From Proteocatella sp041738345 (GTDB taxonomy: Bacteria; Bacillota; Clostridia; Peptostreptococcales; Filifactoraceae): a stretch of 64,000 nt of DNA. Shown in pieces: positions 52,135 through 60,124 of the stretch. The notes beneath the pieces are model-generated. The model had not been told where the DNA came from, ran no database searches, and saw only the letters and a list, made by a program, of their open reading frames with translations. The stretch is from positions 49,901 to 113,900 of the forward strand of contig JBGSPX010000028.1 of NCBI GenBank assembly GCA_041738345.1. The letters run 5' to 3'. Positions within the stretch are counted from its first letter, which is position 1. The number at the start of each line of letters is the position of its first letter. Position numbers and translations under genes: made by a program.

Positions 52135-52893
52135 ATGATTAAAATAAATAAATCATCTGAACCACCAAGCGTATTAAAAAATAATTGTGTTGAGTGGACA
52201 AAAAAACTAGATTATGCTGTAAATAAATATGGAGAGTATTCGAAAATTCCTAAAGAGGAAAAAGATAAATTATTAAAACACTACAGGTCAAAAGACATAC
52301 AAATTGAGTTATCGAAAGCAAGTTATGGTAAATGTGTATTTTGTGAATGTATACCATCAGAAGGAGGAAATCTAGAAGTAGAGCATTTTGCACCTAAATC
52401 ACTATATCACAATCTTGCATTTGATTGGAATAATTTATTACCTGTCTGTAGAAAATGTAATGAGTCGAAATCTAATCATGATACAATTAAAGAACCCATA
52501 CTAAATCCATCGCTTGATGAAACTGAAAATTATATAGATTTTATGGATCTCACAATGCAAGCTAAAGGTGAAAATGAGTACTATAAGATAGCAGAATTAA
52601 CAATAGAAGTGTGCAGTCTAAATGGGAGTAGATTATTGAAATCTAGAGCAGACTTATTAGTTAGATTGTCTGAATATCAACAAATATTAGCGAAATATTT
52701 AAAAGAAATAGAACAGTCAAGTACAGAAAGAATTAAATCAAATAAAATACGTAACCTAAGAGACTCTATTGAAACAATTGAAGAATTAGGAAATAAATGT
52801 GAAAAATATTCATTGTTTAGCAAGCGATTTTTAGAGAAGAGTAAAGAATATTTAAAAGCAAAGGAAATATTAAGTAATATAAATAATAATTAG
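52135..52893 (+). CDS. ptuB: PtuB-like HNH endonuclease
   Basis: A 252-residue HNH nuclease. Zinc cysteines are Cys67 and Cys70 (CVFC) and Cys105 and Cys108 (CRKCN). The core is LEVEHFAPKS (His84), then WNNLLPVC (Asn100), then SKSNHD (His115). A helical C-terminal region follows. It starts one base after the ATPase stop, with GGAGGGT inside that gene, so translation is coupled. Effector of the Septu-like pair. Confidence 0.85.
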   Translation: MIKINKSSEPPSVLKNNCVEWTKKLDYAVNKYGEYSKIPKEEKDKLLKHYRSKDIQIELSKASYGKCVFCECIPSEGGNLEVEHFAPKSLYHNLAFDWNNLLPVCRKCNESKSNHDTIKEPILNPSLDETENYIDFMDLTMQAKGENEYYKIAELTIEVCSLNGSRLLKSRADLLVRLSEYQQILAKYLKEIEQSSTERIKSNKIRNLRDSIETIEELGNKCEKYSLFSKRFLEKSKEYLKAKEILSNINNN

Positions 52894-52925
52894 GAGGTAA
52901 TAAAAATCTCCACTTTTTATGTTGA

Positions 52926-52946
52926 GGATAACCATACCATAAGTAG
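52926..52946 (+). repeat. third, imperfect attachment repeat
   Basis: It differs from the rlmH end repeat at four positions. Preceded by CTCCACTTTTTATGTTGA as at 45293-45311, so it is a genuine right terminus. A further, weaker att-like sequence (ACCGTATCACAAGTAA, 12 of 16 matching) follows at 52951-52966. Confidence 0.7.
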
Positions 52947-53067
52947 AAATACCGTATCACAAGTAATGATTAATTAAAAAAATAGCTTATAATAAAAGAA
53001 GAAAATAATTCTTTAGTGATAGATAAATAGTAATTTGAATGTTTTCTGAATTATTAAGAGGGATATT

Positions 53068-53388
53068 ATGATAAAAGTACGATTGCTTACAAATGAAAGT
53101 CATGATGTATGTGCTATTATTGAAAATAGTATTACTAATGGTATAGAAATTGAAGAGTGGATTGTTAAGAATATTGAAGGAATTTCATTTCATTGTATGG
53201 ATTTTCCTTGTGATATGGAATTTTGCTATGATTGTTATTTCAAAAGTAGTACTGATAAATCGAAGTCTGAAGAAATATACAATGTGCTTAAATTAGTATT
53301 TTCGAGTGTCTCAGAGATAAATTTTTCCATTTGGGTAACAGATGAAATGCTAAATGAGATTTATAAGATAGGAACACCAATCCTATAA
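53068..53388 (+). CDS. small hypothetical protein
   Basis: A 106-residue protein, no recognised family. Compact alpha/beta appearance with four cysteines close together (HCMDFPCDMEFCYDCYF). Small stand-alone proteins of this kind near mobile ends are often immunity-like, but there is no toxin gene here. Ribosome site AGAGGGATATT. Confidence 0.55.
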   Translation: MIKVRLLTNESHDVCAIIENSITNGIEIEEWIVKNIEGISFHCMDFPCDMEFCYDCYFKSSTDKSKSEEIYNVLKLVFSSVSEINFSIWVTDEMLNEIYKIGTPIL

Positions 53389-53442
53389 ATTTCAATTTAG
53401 ATTTTAATATTTAATCTCTCGGCATAGCTTGACACTGTTTTT

Positions 53443-53478
53443 AGGAGCCGTAGAGTGAATTTTATGGCTCTTTTTTAT
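53443..53478 (+). terminator. intrinsic terminator
   Basis: AGGAGCCGTA pairs with TATGGCTCTT around a 13-base loop, then T-rich. It ends the unit of the preceding small gene. Confidence 0.8.
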
Positions 53479-53644
53479 TTCAATTTTCACATAATCATAT
53501 TGTTATAAAAATAAAGAAGGAGGAAGACGAAAATGTATAGACCATATATGTAACTATATATATTAATAATGAAATTCATAAGGATATGATTATTAAGAAC
53601 GTTAAATAAAAAAATATTATTCAATGAAAGGTAAGTGAGAGATT

Positions 53645-54478
53645 ATGTTAAATGAATTATTCGAATATCTAAGAAAACCAAAACTATATGAGCAGAATAC
53701 TTGTAAATTTTGGGATGATGAACATATTTCGAAGGGGTTGCTGGAAGCTCATTTAGATCCACAATTAGAAGCATCTAGTAGATGTCATGACTTTATAGAC
53801 AAATCAGTAGAGTGGATTACTGAAATAGTACCATCATCAAACTATAAGAAACTCTTAGATTTAGGCTGTGGCCCAGGTTTGTATGCTGAACGACTATTTA
53901 AAAAAGGGTACAAAATTACTGGCATTGATTTTTCAAAGAGGTCAATTAATTATGCTATGGATAAAGCTTGTGAAAGAAACCAAGATATAAACTACATTTA
54001 TAAAAATTATCTTGAAATTAATTATAATAATGAATTCGAGCTTGTGACATTAATATATTGTGACTTTGTAGTATTATCAGATGAGCATAGAGCGATTTTA
54101 TTAAAAAAAATCTACGATTCGATGAAGGTGGGAGGGAGATTTATATTTGATGTTTTTACTTTAAAGGAATTTGAAGATAAGAAAGAGAGTCATACATGGT
54201 ATTTAAGTGAGGGGAGTGGTTTTTGGAAGTCTGAAAGACATATATGTTTTGAATCGCATTTTATTTATGAGAGTGATGTGAGACTAGACCAATTCACAAT
54301 AATTGACAAAGACGGAAAAGTGGATATAATTAGAAACTGGTTTAAAGTATATACGAAGGACACGATTATTAAAGAAATTAAAAAAGCAGGATTTAATAAG
54401 ATTGAGATATATTCAGATGTGACAGGCAAACCATATTTTGAAGAATCTAAAACGATGTGTATTGTAGTTGAAAAATAG
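53645..54478 (+). CDS. class I SAM-dependent methyltransferase
   Basis: A 277-residue protein. Motif I is LLDLGCGPGLYAERL (about 77-91), followed by GIDFSKRSINYA and an FELVTLIYCDFVVLSD motif-IV region. The substrate is unknown; no modification operon surrounds it. The N-terminal 60 residues (LFEYLRKPKLYEQNTCKFWDDEHISKGLLEAHLDP) resemble small-molecule methyltransferases of Firmicutes. Weak ribosome site AGGTAAGTGAGAG. Confidence 0.88.
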   Translation: MLNELFEYLRKPKLYEQNTCKFWDDEHISKGLLEAHLDPQLEASSRCHDFIDKSVEWITEIVPSSNYKKLLDLGCGPGLYAERLFKKGYKITGIDFSKRSINYAMDKACERNQDINYIYKNYLEINYNNEFELVTLIYCDFVVLSDEHRAILLKKIYDSMKVGGRFIFDVFTLKEFEDKKESHTWYLSEGSGFWKSERHICFESHFIYESDVRLDQFTIIDKDGKVDIIRNWFKVYTKDTIIKEIKKAGFNKIEIYSDVTGKPYFEESKTMCIVVEK

Positions 54479-54542
54479 AATAGATATATGAAATTATACA
54501 GGCTTATGTTGAGCATAGCGTGGGATTCAAATCGCAGGAATT

Positions 54543-54659
54543 ATGCCAGATTATATTTTGAATGAATGGGGTAGTAGTCTTAAAGATAAATTGATAAAAG
54601 CACTTGGATATGAAATTGGAGAATTAGAAGAAGGTTACAATTTTAAATATTGGGAATAG
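54543..54659 (+). pseudogene. short remnant frame
   Basis: A 38-residue frame (MPDYILNEWGSSLKDKLIK ... YNFKYWE). Likely the C-terminal remnant of a lost gene, since it starts abruptly and the surrounding DNA has no matching frame. No family recognised. Confidence 0.3.
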
Positions 54660-54706
54660 TAAAAAGGTAGTGAAGGCTATTTATACACTAAGAATGGAGA
54701 CTATTT

Positions 54707-55096
54707 ATGACAGAACAGCAATTTGAAATTAAGGCAATTGAAAATGTGAAACAAATTATTAACTATATTGTAAATGAGGAGTATTCGAAACTACATAGAA
54801 TTACTAATATTAATAGTTCTTGGTACCAAGATGGTGAAACTCAGATTGATGGGATGGAAAGATTTGGAGAATGGCTAAAAGGACAATTGGAAATGTGGTC
54901 TGAGGACGAAGAAAAAGAATTTGTTATTGATACTTTTGACGAAAAAAATTTAGAAATAGATGAATTTGAAGGAGACCATGTTTTTGCAACGTTCAACCCA
55001 ACAAGTAATGGTGAAGTGCTTGATTTTTGGTTTGAGATTCAATTTAGAATTGATGAAAATGATGGGCTTACCTCAGAGTTTAATGTAAATATATAA
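54707..55096 (+). CDS. hypothetical acidic protein, immunity-like
   Basis: A 129-residue acidic protein. The pattern NVKQIINYIVNEEYSKL then GMERFGEWLKGQLEMW and DFWFEIQFRIDENDGLTSEFNVN fits small single-domain alpha/beta proteins often found as immunity or orphan genes. No toxin is adjacent. Function unknown. Confidence 0.6.
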   Translation: MTEQQFEIKAIENVKQIINYIVNEEYSKLHRITNINSSWYQDGETQIDGMERFGEWLKGQLEMWSEDEEKEFVIDTFDEKNLEIDEFEGDHVFATFNPTSNGEVLDFWFEIQFRIDENDGLTSEFNVNI

Positions 55097-55136
55097 AATT
55101 TATTTATGCCCTTGTAAATAATTCGAAGTCAATAAA

Positions 55137-55250
55137 TTCCAGTTAAGGTTTGTAATATTATTCAAAAAGCAATAGCTAATATGAATACAGTACTCGAACA
55201 ACTTGTGCCAGGTCTTAATGTAAGACTTGAAAATCTTGGAACGGTTTTAC
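55137..55250 (+). repeat. duplicated internal fragment of the ATPase gene
   Basis: 114 bases match 49438-49551 inside the ATPase gene with two mismatches by eye. The frame is cut on both sides. Together with the tail copy at 55747-55828, this outlines a second, gutted copy of the ATPase-TOPRIM module. Confidence 0.85.
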
Positions 55251-55270
55251 TAATTTATAGAGGAGATATT

Positions 55271-55705
55271 ATGGTCGAAATATTATTATCATATGCTATT
55301 TTATTATATGTCGGATTGGTATCGGATGCAGAATATAAAGAAATTCTCGATACATATTTCTTAAAACATCCGGATAATGCTTTGCTAATAGAACTGGAGT
55401 GGAGAACTTTTGATATAGAAGGTACAACTAAAATTATTTTTGACTACTGTTTAGCGAATAATGTTAATTATGATACGTTTGGCTGTTTTTTTATTAGTAA
55501 GTTGGAAGAAATATATTATCAAGATGATATGGATATACAGCGCTTTGGCTCAAAAATGTACTCAATATGGACGTTGTTGCCATCTGAAATTGATAATAAA
55601 GAACCTTTTTGGACTTTGTGTTATGCTGATGATAGTTTGTCATGGGGAGATGAAAAGCAAACAAGAGAACTTTATCAAAAGATGTTTCAGTATTATAAGG
55701 AATGA
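55271..55705 (+). CDS. hypothetical protein inserted in a module relic
   Basis: A 144-residue protein from ATG 55271 (TAGAGGAGATATT precedes it). A longer frame from 55181 only fuses it to the duplicated ATPase fragment and is rejected. Helical N-terminus, then WRTFDIEGTTKIIFDYCLANNV and a Trp-rich end (FWTLCYADDSLSWGDE). No family recognised; size and style resemble immunity proteins. Confidence 0.6.
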   Translation: MVEILLSYAILLYVGLVSDAEYKEILDTYFLKHPDNALLIELEWRTFDIEGTTKIIFDYCLANNVNYDTFGCFFISKLEEIYYQDDMDIQRFGSKMYSIWTLLPSEIDNKEPFWTLCYADDSLSWGDEKQTRELYQKMFQYYKE

Positions 55706-55746
55706 CAAATTCTAATTTGTAGGAGATATAAATAGGAATACTCACT

Positions 55747-55828
55747 AAAAAGATTAAAAGATAGTCTATATGAATGAATTTAAGCCCCTGTCCAATAAAA
55801 TTGATGGGGCTTTTTAGTGCATAAAAAT
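55747..55828 (+). repeat. copy of the ATPase-TOPRIM module tail with terminator
   Basis: It matches 50709-50790: the last codons (ATTAAAAGATAG), the spacer, then terminator GCCCC...GGGGC with TTTTT at about 55783-55814, then TTAGTGC-TAAAAAT. It shows that the module end was duplicated here. Confidence 0.75.
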
Positions 55829-55855
55829 GCTGTTATGAGATCAGCAAATCTATAC

Positions 55856-55916
55856 TTGACATAACATATCATTTAATGATACATTACATTTAATGATATA
55901 TCAATGAATGATATAT
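55856..55916 (+). promoter_or_regulatory. PadR promoter with repeated palindromic operator
   Basis: TTGACA (55856-55861) and TACATT (55880-55885) are 18 bases apart. TATCATT-T-AATGATA (55867-55881) is a perfect palindrome between them, and related half-sites AATGATATATCA and AATGATATAT follow to 55916. Probably autoregulated by the PadR protein. Confidence 0.6.
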
Positions 55917-55938
55917 TTTGGTTAGAAAGGAGAATTTT

Positions 55939-56259
55939 ATGGCAAGAAAAGATTCTATTGAAATCGGTGAATTAACAGATTCAGCTTTCTATATTTTATC
56001 TAGTGTCATTGAGAAGAAACATGGATACTTAATTATGAAAACTATTGAGAAGTTTACGAATAATGAAGTTACTATTGGGCCGGCATCACTTTATACAACA
56101 TTAAAAAAGCTTTTAGCAGCAGAGTTAGTGGAGTTAATTTGTGACACAGATGAAAATAAAAAAGTATATGAAATAACCAATAAAGGACGGGATATGCTTA
56201 TAAAAGAGATTGAACGTAAAAAGCAGATGGTTAAATTCGCTGAAAATTTTTTGGATTAG
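55939..56259 (+). CDS. PadR-family transcriptional regulator
   Basis: A 106-residue winged-helix protein from ATG 55939 (AGAAAGGAGAATTTT upstream; an ATG at 55918 lies before that site). LTDSAFYILSSVIEKKHGYLIMKTIEKFTN then GPASLYTTLKKLLAAELVELI is the PadR DNA-binding pattern, with a short helical C-terminus. Pairs of PadR and DUF2812 genes are common in Firmicutes; the regulator probably controls both. Confidence 0.92.
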   Translation: MARKDSIEIGELTDSAFYILSSVIEKKHGYLIMKTIEKFTNNEVTIGPASLYTTLKKLLAAELVELICDTDENKKVYEITNKGRDMLIKEIERKKQMVKFAENFLD

Positions 56260-56275
56260 AAAAGGGGGAATATTC

Positions 56276-57001
56276 TTGAAAAATAAATATGTAATGATTA
56301 ATGGACTGGCATTTAGTGAAGAAAGTGATATGGAAAAACTGAAAAATTATGCAATTCAAGGTTGGATATTAGAAGATATAATAGGGGGATTTTTCTATAA
56401 ATTAAGGAAAGATAAGCCTCAAAATATAGTATATAATATAGATTACCAAACAGATACAAATGAAGAATACTTCACTATATTTGAAGAAGCAGGATGGGAA
56501 CTTGTTGCTTCTGTAGATAATTATATTCACATTTTTTCAGCACAAGCTGGGACTAAACCAATTTATAGTGATTGTGAATCAGAAATAGATAAATATACAA
56601 GTATAAGAAATAGAACAAGAAAAGGAACTCTATATTCTATAATATTAGCTACAGTACTAATCGGATTACTAGCTGTTTCTGCAAGTGCTATTAAACCTAT
56701 CTTTCCGATTATCCTTGGGTTATTAATAATTGATATAGTTGTATTTGTGTTTAATTTTATGCCTTATTTAGCATATGATTCTAGGATTAAACAAACAAAA
56801 AAATATGGAAAGTGTAAAATTGAAGTAATAAATAATAAACAGTTGTTGAAAATAAAGGCATTTACGGGAATTGGATTTTTGATTTTGGGAATATTGTATT
56901 TGATTGAGAAAAAGTATTTTTCAGTAGTTTTTATAATTTTAGGAGCACGTAATATTTTTTTAAGTTTAGGTTATTATAAGAAATATAAAGAGTCTCTATA
57001 A
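56276..57001 (+). CDS. DUF2812 membrane protein
   Basis: A 241-residue protein started at TTG 56276 after AAAGGGGGAATA. The N-terminal half is a soluble DUF2812-like domain (YAIQGWILEDIIGGFFYKLRKDKPQNIVYNIDYQ, EEAGWELVASVDNYIHIFSA). Two to four transmembrane helices follow. It lies 16 bases after the PadR gene. Function unknown; possibly a stress-related membrane protein under PadR control. Confidence 0.82.
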   Translation: MKNKYVMINGLAFSEESDMEKLKNYAIQGWILEDIIGGFFYKLRKDKPQNIVYNIDYQTDTNEEYFTIFEEAGWELVASVDNYIHIFSAQAGTKPIYSDCESEIDKYTSIRNRTRKGTLYSIILATVLIGLLAVSASAIKPIFPIILGLLIIDIVVFVFNFMPYLAYDSRIKQTKKYGKCKIEVINNKQLLKIKAFTGIGFLILGILYLIEKKYFSVVFIILGARNIFLSLGYYKKYKESL

Positions 57002-57043
57002 GCAAGCAGGCATTTATTAATGTTTAATAGCGAGGATATAGTT

Positions 57044-57595
57044 ATGAGTGTGGTTTCAATGTATGAAATTCAAATTAGTAGACCAACAATAGAAGACCTT
57101 CCTGACCTTGATACTTTTTTCGAGTTAATCTTAACCGATACTTTTGAAAAAAACGGCTATTTAAATCTGGATGAACTAAGAGATTCTGAAATCCTTTTAA
57201 AAAAGGAATTTGTTCGAAATGATTTATTTGAAGATGATGAAAACCCATATTTTCTAATGGCCAAAAATATAGATGGCACCATTATCGGCACCATCGCTTG
57301 CGGACCAGCTAACGAAGATATTTTGACTTGCACTGCAAATGCCTATAAAGGCATTCCTGAAATAGGAAGTTTATTTGTTCACCCAGACTATCAGGGAAAA
57401 GGTCTTGCCAGTCAGCTCATTGATGCCATTGAAGTTTATTTAAGTTCCAATGGCTATACGCAATATTGCTTGGACAGCGGTTATAGATTAGCTCAAAAAA
57501 CTTGGACTCAAAAGTTTGGGGAACCCGCTTATTTGATTAAAGATCACTGGGGAGAAGGGGCAGACCATATGATTTGGCTGGTTGAAATTTACTGA
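57044..57595 (+). CDS. GNAT-family N-acetyltransferase
   Basis: A 183-residue protein from ATG 57044 (GCGAGGATATAG upstream). Motif A is visible as IGSLFVHPDYQGKGLASQLIDAIEVYL. Substrate unknown. Base composition in the middle is richer in G and C (for example GGCACCATTATCGGCACC) than its neighbours, suggesting it came from another source. Confidence 0.88.
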   Translation: MSVVSMYEIQISRPTIEDLPDLDTFFELILTDTFEKNGYLNLDELRDSEILLKKEFVRNDLFEDDENPYFLMAKNIDGTIIGTIACGPANEDILTCTANAYKGIPEIGSLFVHPDYQGKGLASQLIDAIEVYLSSNGYTQYCLDSGYRLAQKTWTQKFGEPAYLIKDHWGEGADHMIWLVEIY

Positions 57596-57633
57596 AGTAC
57601 GATAGGGGGAATTTAAGATGAGAAAATCAATCT

Positions 57634-58341
57634 CTAACAGTTAATATTTGCTTTTTTTGCTTGACTGCATAAAATTTTGACATTGAGGGTATATTTTTTG
57701 CCATCTTTAATAAAGTGAGTTCCGCATTGTCTAAATTCAAAGCGGACTCCTTTAGTTATGCATTGGTCTCGAACAGACAAGACCCAATCATAATTCAATG
57801 GTCTTGCATTCATATCAGATTCACCACCAACTACCACTAGTTCAACATTATCGAGATACTTTTCTATATTTATCTCCTCAATAAGTGGCTGACAAATTAT
57901 ATTTCTATGTTTTATTGGAAGTGTTGAAAAAATAGAAAGTCTAAAATCTGCCCTATCTTGGTTTTCAATAGTGCAGCCAACTGTTACATTATCATATCCA
58001 TCATTCCAATCATTTGGAATACATTGCAAAAATCTTTCAATTCTTTTTGTAAGAAAAATAAAATGGAGGTCTTGCCTTTCTTTTATCATTGTCCAACAAT
58101 CTTCTCGCCACTCATCAGCTTCTTCAATAAGAAAATCTGTAGAAAAACATAAATATACAGTTTGACCTGATTTAATTTTATATTCACCTTTTTTATTTTT
58201 TGCAATAGGGGCATTAAAATTATCTGTTTTTACAATAATATTTGTATCTATTCCTCTTTTGCTATCGCCTTTATAAATATAACAGTACTTGCATCCTTCG
58301 CTATATTTATGGCAGCCACGCCATGGATTCCACATTGCCAT
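57634..58341 (-). CDS. DUF5131 (phage Gp37/Gp68-like) protein
   Basis: A 235-residue protein, the only main gene on the minus strand in the accessory region. MWNPWRGCHKYSEGCKYCYIY with its closely spaced cysteines, FLTKRIERF, VTVGCTIENQDRADFRL, KHRNIICQPLIEEI, VVGGESDMNARPL and the end with FEFRQCG fit DUF5131. This family is seen in phages and mobile DNA and has radical-SAM-like features; the biochemical role is not settled. Start after AGGTGGTGTTATT. Confidence 0.85.
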   Translation of the reverse strand: MAMWNPWRGCHKYSEGCKYCYIYKGDSKRGIDTNIIVKTDNFNAPIAKNKKGEYKIKSGQTVYLCFSTDFLIEEADEWREDCWTMIKERQDLHFIFLTKRIERFLQCIPNDWNDGYDNVTVGCTIENQDRADFRLSIFSTLPIKHRNIICQPLIEEINIEKYLDNVELVVVGGESDMNARPLNYDWVLSVRDQCITKGVRFEFRQCGTHFIKDGKKYTLNVKILCSQAKKANINC

Positions 58342-58460
58342 AATAACACCACCTGAAATTTTGATTTATTTAGAAGTATTTTAGATAATTATACCTTTCT
58401 TTTTCTTACAAATAAAGAGAATATATAAATAAAAATATATTACGCAAATTTAAATTAAAC

Positions 58461-58490
58461 TTGACATGTGCATTTGAATGCATATATAAT
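58461..58490 (+). promoter_or_regulatory. ArsR promoter with TGCAT-N4-ATGCA operator
   Basis: TTGACA (58461-58466) and TATAAT (58485-58490) are 18 bases apart. TGCAT-TTGA-ATGCA (58469-58482) fills the spacer. The same operator lies before the next gene. Confidence 0.75.
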
Positions 58491-58496
58491 GAAAAT

Positions 58497-58931
58497 ATGA
58501 ATACTACAGATAATAATAAAGAACAATTAAATGCTCAACAATTGAATAAACTATTCCAACAAGATGTTTTTAAAATTCTTAATGAACCAATAAGGATTGA
58601 GATAATAAAACATCTAGCTATTCATGGGCCATCAGATATAAGTACAATAGCTAGTTATTTTGAACAGGATAGGTCTGTCATATCAAGGCATCTTAAAATG
58701 ATGAAAGAGTCAGGCGTTTTAATTATGACCAAGGCATCTAGGCGTAGTATATATCAAGTGGATGGTATGGAATTTCTATCTAAAATGGAATCGGTTGTTG
58801 AAGATATCAAAGAGATACTTAGGTACACTTGTAAAGATACCTTTGATTATCTATACTCAAAAGAAGCAAATTATAAATCTTATTTGGAACAATTAGAAGA
58901 TGGCTCAAAAGATGATAAAAATGGCGAATAA
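58497..58931 (+). CDS. ArsR/SmtB-family repressor
   Basis: A 144-residue winged-helix protein from ATG 58497. The pattern VFKILNEPIRIEIIKHLAIHGPSDISTIASYFEQDRSVISRHLKMMKESGVL is the ArsR DNA-binding domain. No CxC metal motif in the recognition helix, so the signal may not be a metal. It probably represses itself and the EFR1 gene through identical operators at 58469 and 58960. Confidence 0.9.
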   Translation: MNTTDNNKEQLNAQQLNKLFQQDVFKILNEPIRIEIIKHLAIHGPSDISTIASYFEQDRSVISRHLKMMKESGVLIMTKASRRSIYQVDGMEFLSKMESVVEDIKEILRYTCKDTFDYLYSKEANYKSYLEQLEDGSKDDKNGE

Positions 58932-58959
58932 TAATTTGCTATTTTTTTAATATGATATG

Positions 58960-58973
58960 TGCATACAAATGCA
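58960..58973 (+). promoter_or_regulatory. second ArsR operator (before the EFR1 gene)
   Basis: TGCAT-ACAA-ATGCA with an extra G/C pair on each side (58959-58974). Same 5+4+5 layout as the operator at 58469-58482. It lies 17 bases before the next start codon. Confidence 0.7.
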
Positions 58974-58990
58974 CTAAATGGAGGATTAAT

Positions 58991-59773
58991 ATGAAAGCTG
59001 AATTATACTTTTTTTCGGGGACTGGAAATACATACTATATTGCTAAAAAAATTGCTGAATCTATTCCAGATTCAAATCTTATTCCAATTAATAATTTAGA
59101 TTTATCTAAAGAAATTAATTCAACATCAAAAATTGTAGGAATTATTTTCCCTATTTATTTTCTTGATGCACCAGAAATTGTAAAAACTTTTGTTTCGAAA
59201 TTGAATGTTTCATCTTCATCCTATGTGTTTCTTTATGAAAATTTTGGGTTGCAAGGAGGGAATGCTTTATTAAATTGTTCTAAAATATTAGAAGCAAAAA
59301 ATATCAAAGTATCAAATACTTTTTCTGTTGCACTACCAGACAATAGTATTATTTTTCCTACTCCAAATGAAAAAATTCAACCTATGTTGGATTGGTCAGA
59401 AAGTTTAATTCAATCAGCTATAGATGATATAAAATCGCTAAAGATTGGAGCTATACCTAAGAAAAAATTTGCCTCAAATTTCGTAAGTAAAATAATGATA
59501 TCAGCAAGTAAATCATATTTAGGGTTTAATGATTTTAAAGTTGATAATAGTAAGTGTAATGGTTGCAGCATATGCGCTAAAGTCTGTCCAATGAAAAATA
59601 TAGAGCTAAAAGAAAATGTTCCAATGTTTAAAGATAATTGTCAAACATGCTTTGCTTGTATACACTATTGTCCAAATGAAGCTATAAAATTCAAAAAAAT
59701 GAAGCAAACTAGTAATTATCAATATATTAACCCAAATGTAACTATCAATGAAATTATAGAAAAAAATAGATAG
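58991..59773 (+). CDS. EFR1-family flavodoxin-ferredoxin protein
   Basis: A 260-residue protein from ATG 58991 (TGGAGGATTAAT upstream; the ATG at 58952 precedes the operator and is rejected). N-terminal flavodoxin-like domain (LYFFSGTGNTYYIAKKIAESI), then two 4Fe-4S clusters near the C-terminus (CNGCSICAKVCP and CQTCFACIHYCP). It transfers electrons at low potential; the partner is unknown. Preceded by its probable ArsR repressor and operator. Confidence 0.92.
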   Translation: MKAELYFFSGTGNTYYIAKKIAESIPDSNLIPINNLDLSKEINSTSKIVGIIFPIYFLDAPEIVKTFVSKLNVSSSSYVFLYENFGLQGGNALLNCSKILEAKNIKVSNTFSVALPDNSIIFPTPNEKIQPMLDWSESLIQSAIDDIKSLKIGAIPKKKFASNFVSKIMISASKSYLGFNDFKVDNSKCNGCSICAKVCPMKNIELKENVPMFKDNCQTCFACIHYCPNEAIKFKKMKQTSNYQYINPNVTINEIIEKNR

Positions 59774-59853
59774 AAATTTCATATTAAAACCTAAGGCTTA
59801 CTTTTATTTCAAAATATGATATACTTTAGATAAAAAAGAAAGAGATAGAGAAT

Positions 59854-60114
59854 ATGGAACAATTTTTTAAAGCAATTGAAGAAAAAATAAAAAAATCAGG
59901 ATATCCTGGAGAAGTTAGTGGCGAAAAAATCTATGAAGAAATAAGTGATGAGGCTGAGGAGCAAGAAGAGGGAAGCTACTTATTCATGAAAAAACAAGAT
60001 GATGATATCATGTTTGAATACCGAGTAGATATTTTAGAGGATAATATTAATTTAGCAACGCTTACAATATATACGCCAGACAAAAAATACTTTATTGATT
60101 TTGATGCAGAGTAG
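59854..60114 (+). CDS. small hypothetical acidic protein
   Basis: An 86-residue acidic protein (EEISDEAEEQEEGSYLFMKKQDDDIMFEYRVDILEDN...). Alpha/beta, no signal peptide. Ribosome site AAGAAAGAGATAGAG. It lies 10 bases before the next gene and is likely cotranscribed. No family recognised. Confidence 0.6.
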   Translation: MEQFFKAIEEKIKKSGYPGEVSGEKIYEEISDEAEEQEEGSYLFMKKQDDDIMFEYRVDILEDNINLATLTIYTPDKKYFIDFDAE

Positions 60115-60124
60115 GCGGTTGTAA

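Larger units (their letters stand above)
45312..52946 (+). mobile_element. second SCC-like segment without recombinase (defence cargo)
   Basis: A 7.6-kb segment between the second and third attachment repeats, whose right end shares about 37 bases (CTCCACTTTTTATGTTGAGG plus the core) with that of the first cassette. It carries no recombinase, as in staphylococcal tandem or pseudo-SCC segments that rely on a neighbour. All main genes are probable anti-phage systems: TPR-HEPN, ATPase-TOPRIM, ATPase-HNH. Confidence 0.7.

Noticed and set aside
50889..52893. retron with ATPase-HNH effectors
   Set aside because: No reverse transcriptase gene or msr/msd-like region is near, so Septu-like is the simpler call.
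25286..52946. mec, fus or other antibiotic or metal resistance genes expected in staphylococcal SCC
   Set aside because: None found. No penicillin-binding protein, efflux pump or resistance enzyme is encoded in the cassettes.
55181..55270. N-terminal 30 codons fused to the 144-residue gene
   Set aside because: They belong to the duplicated ATPase fragment. A good ribosome site and ATG at 55271 give the natural start.
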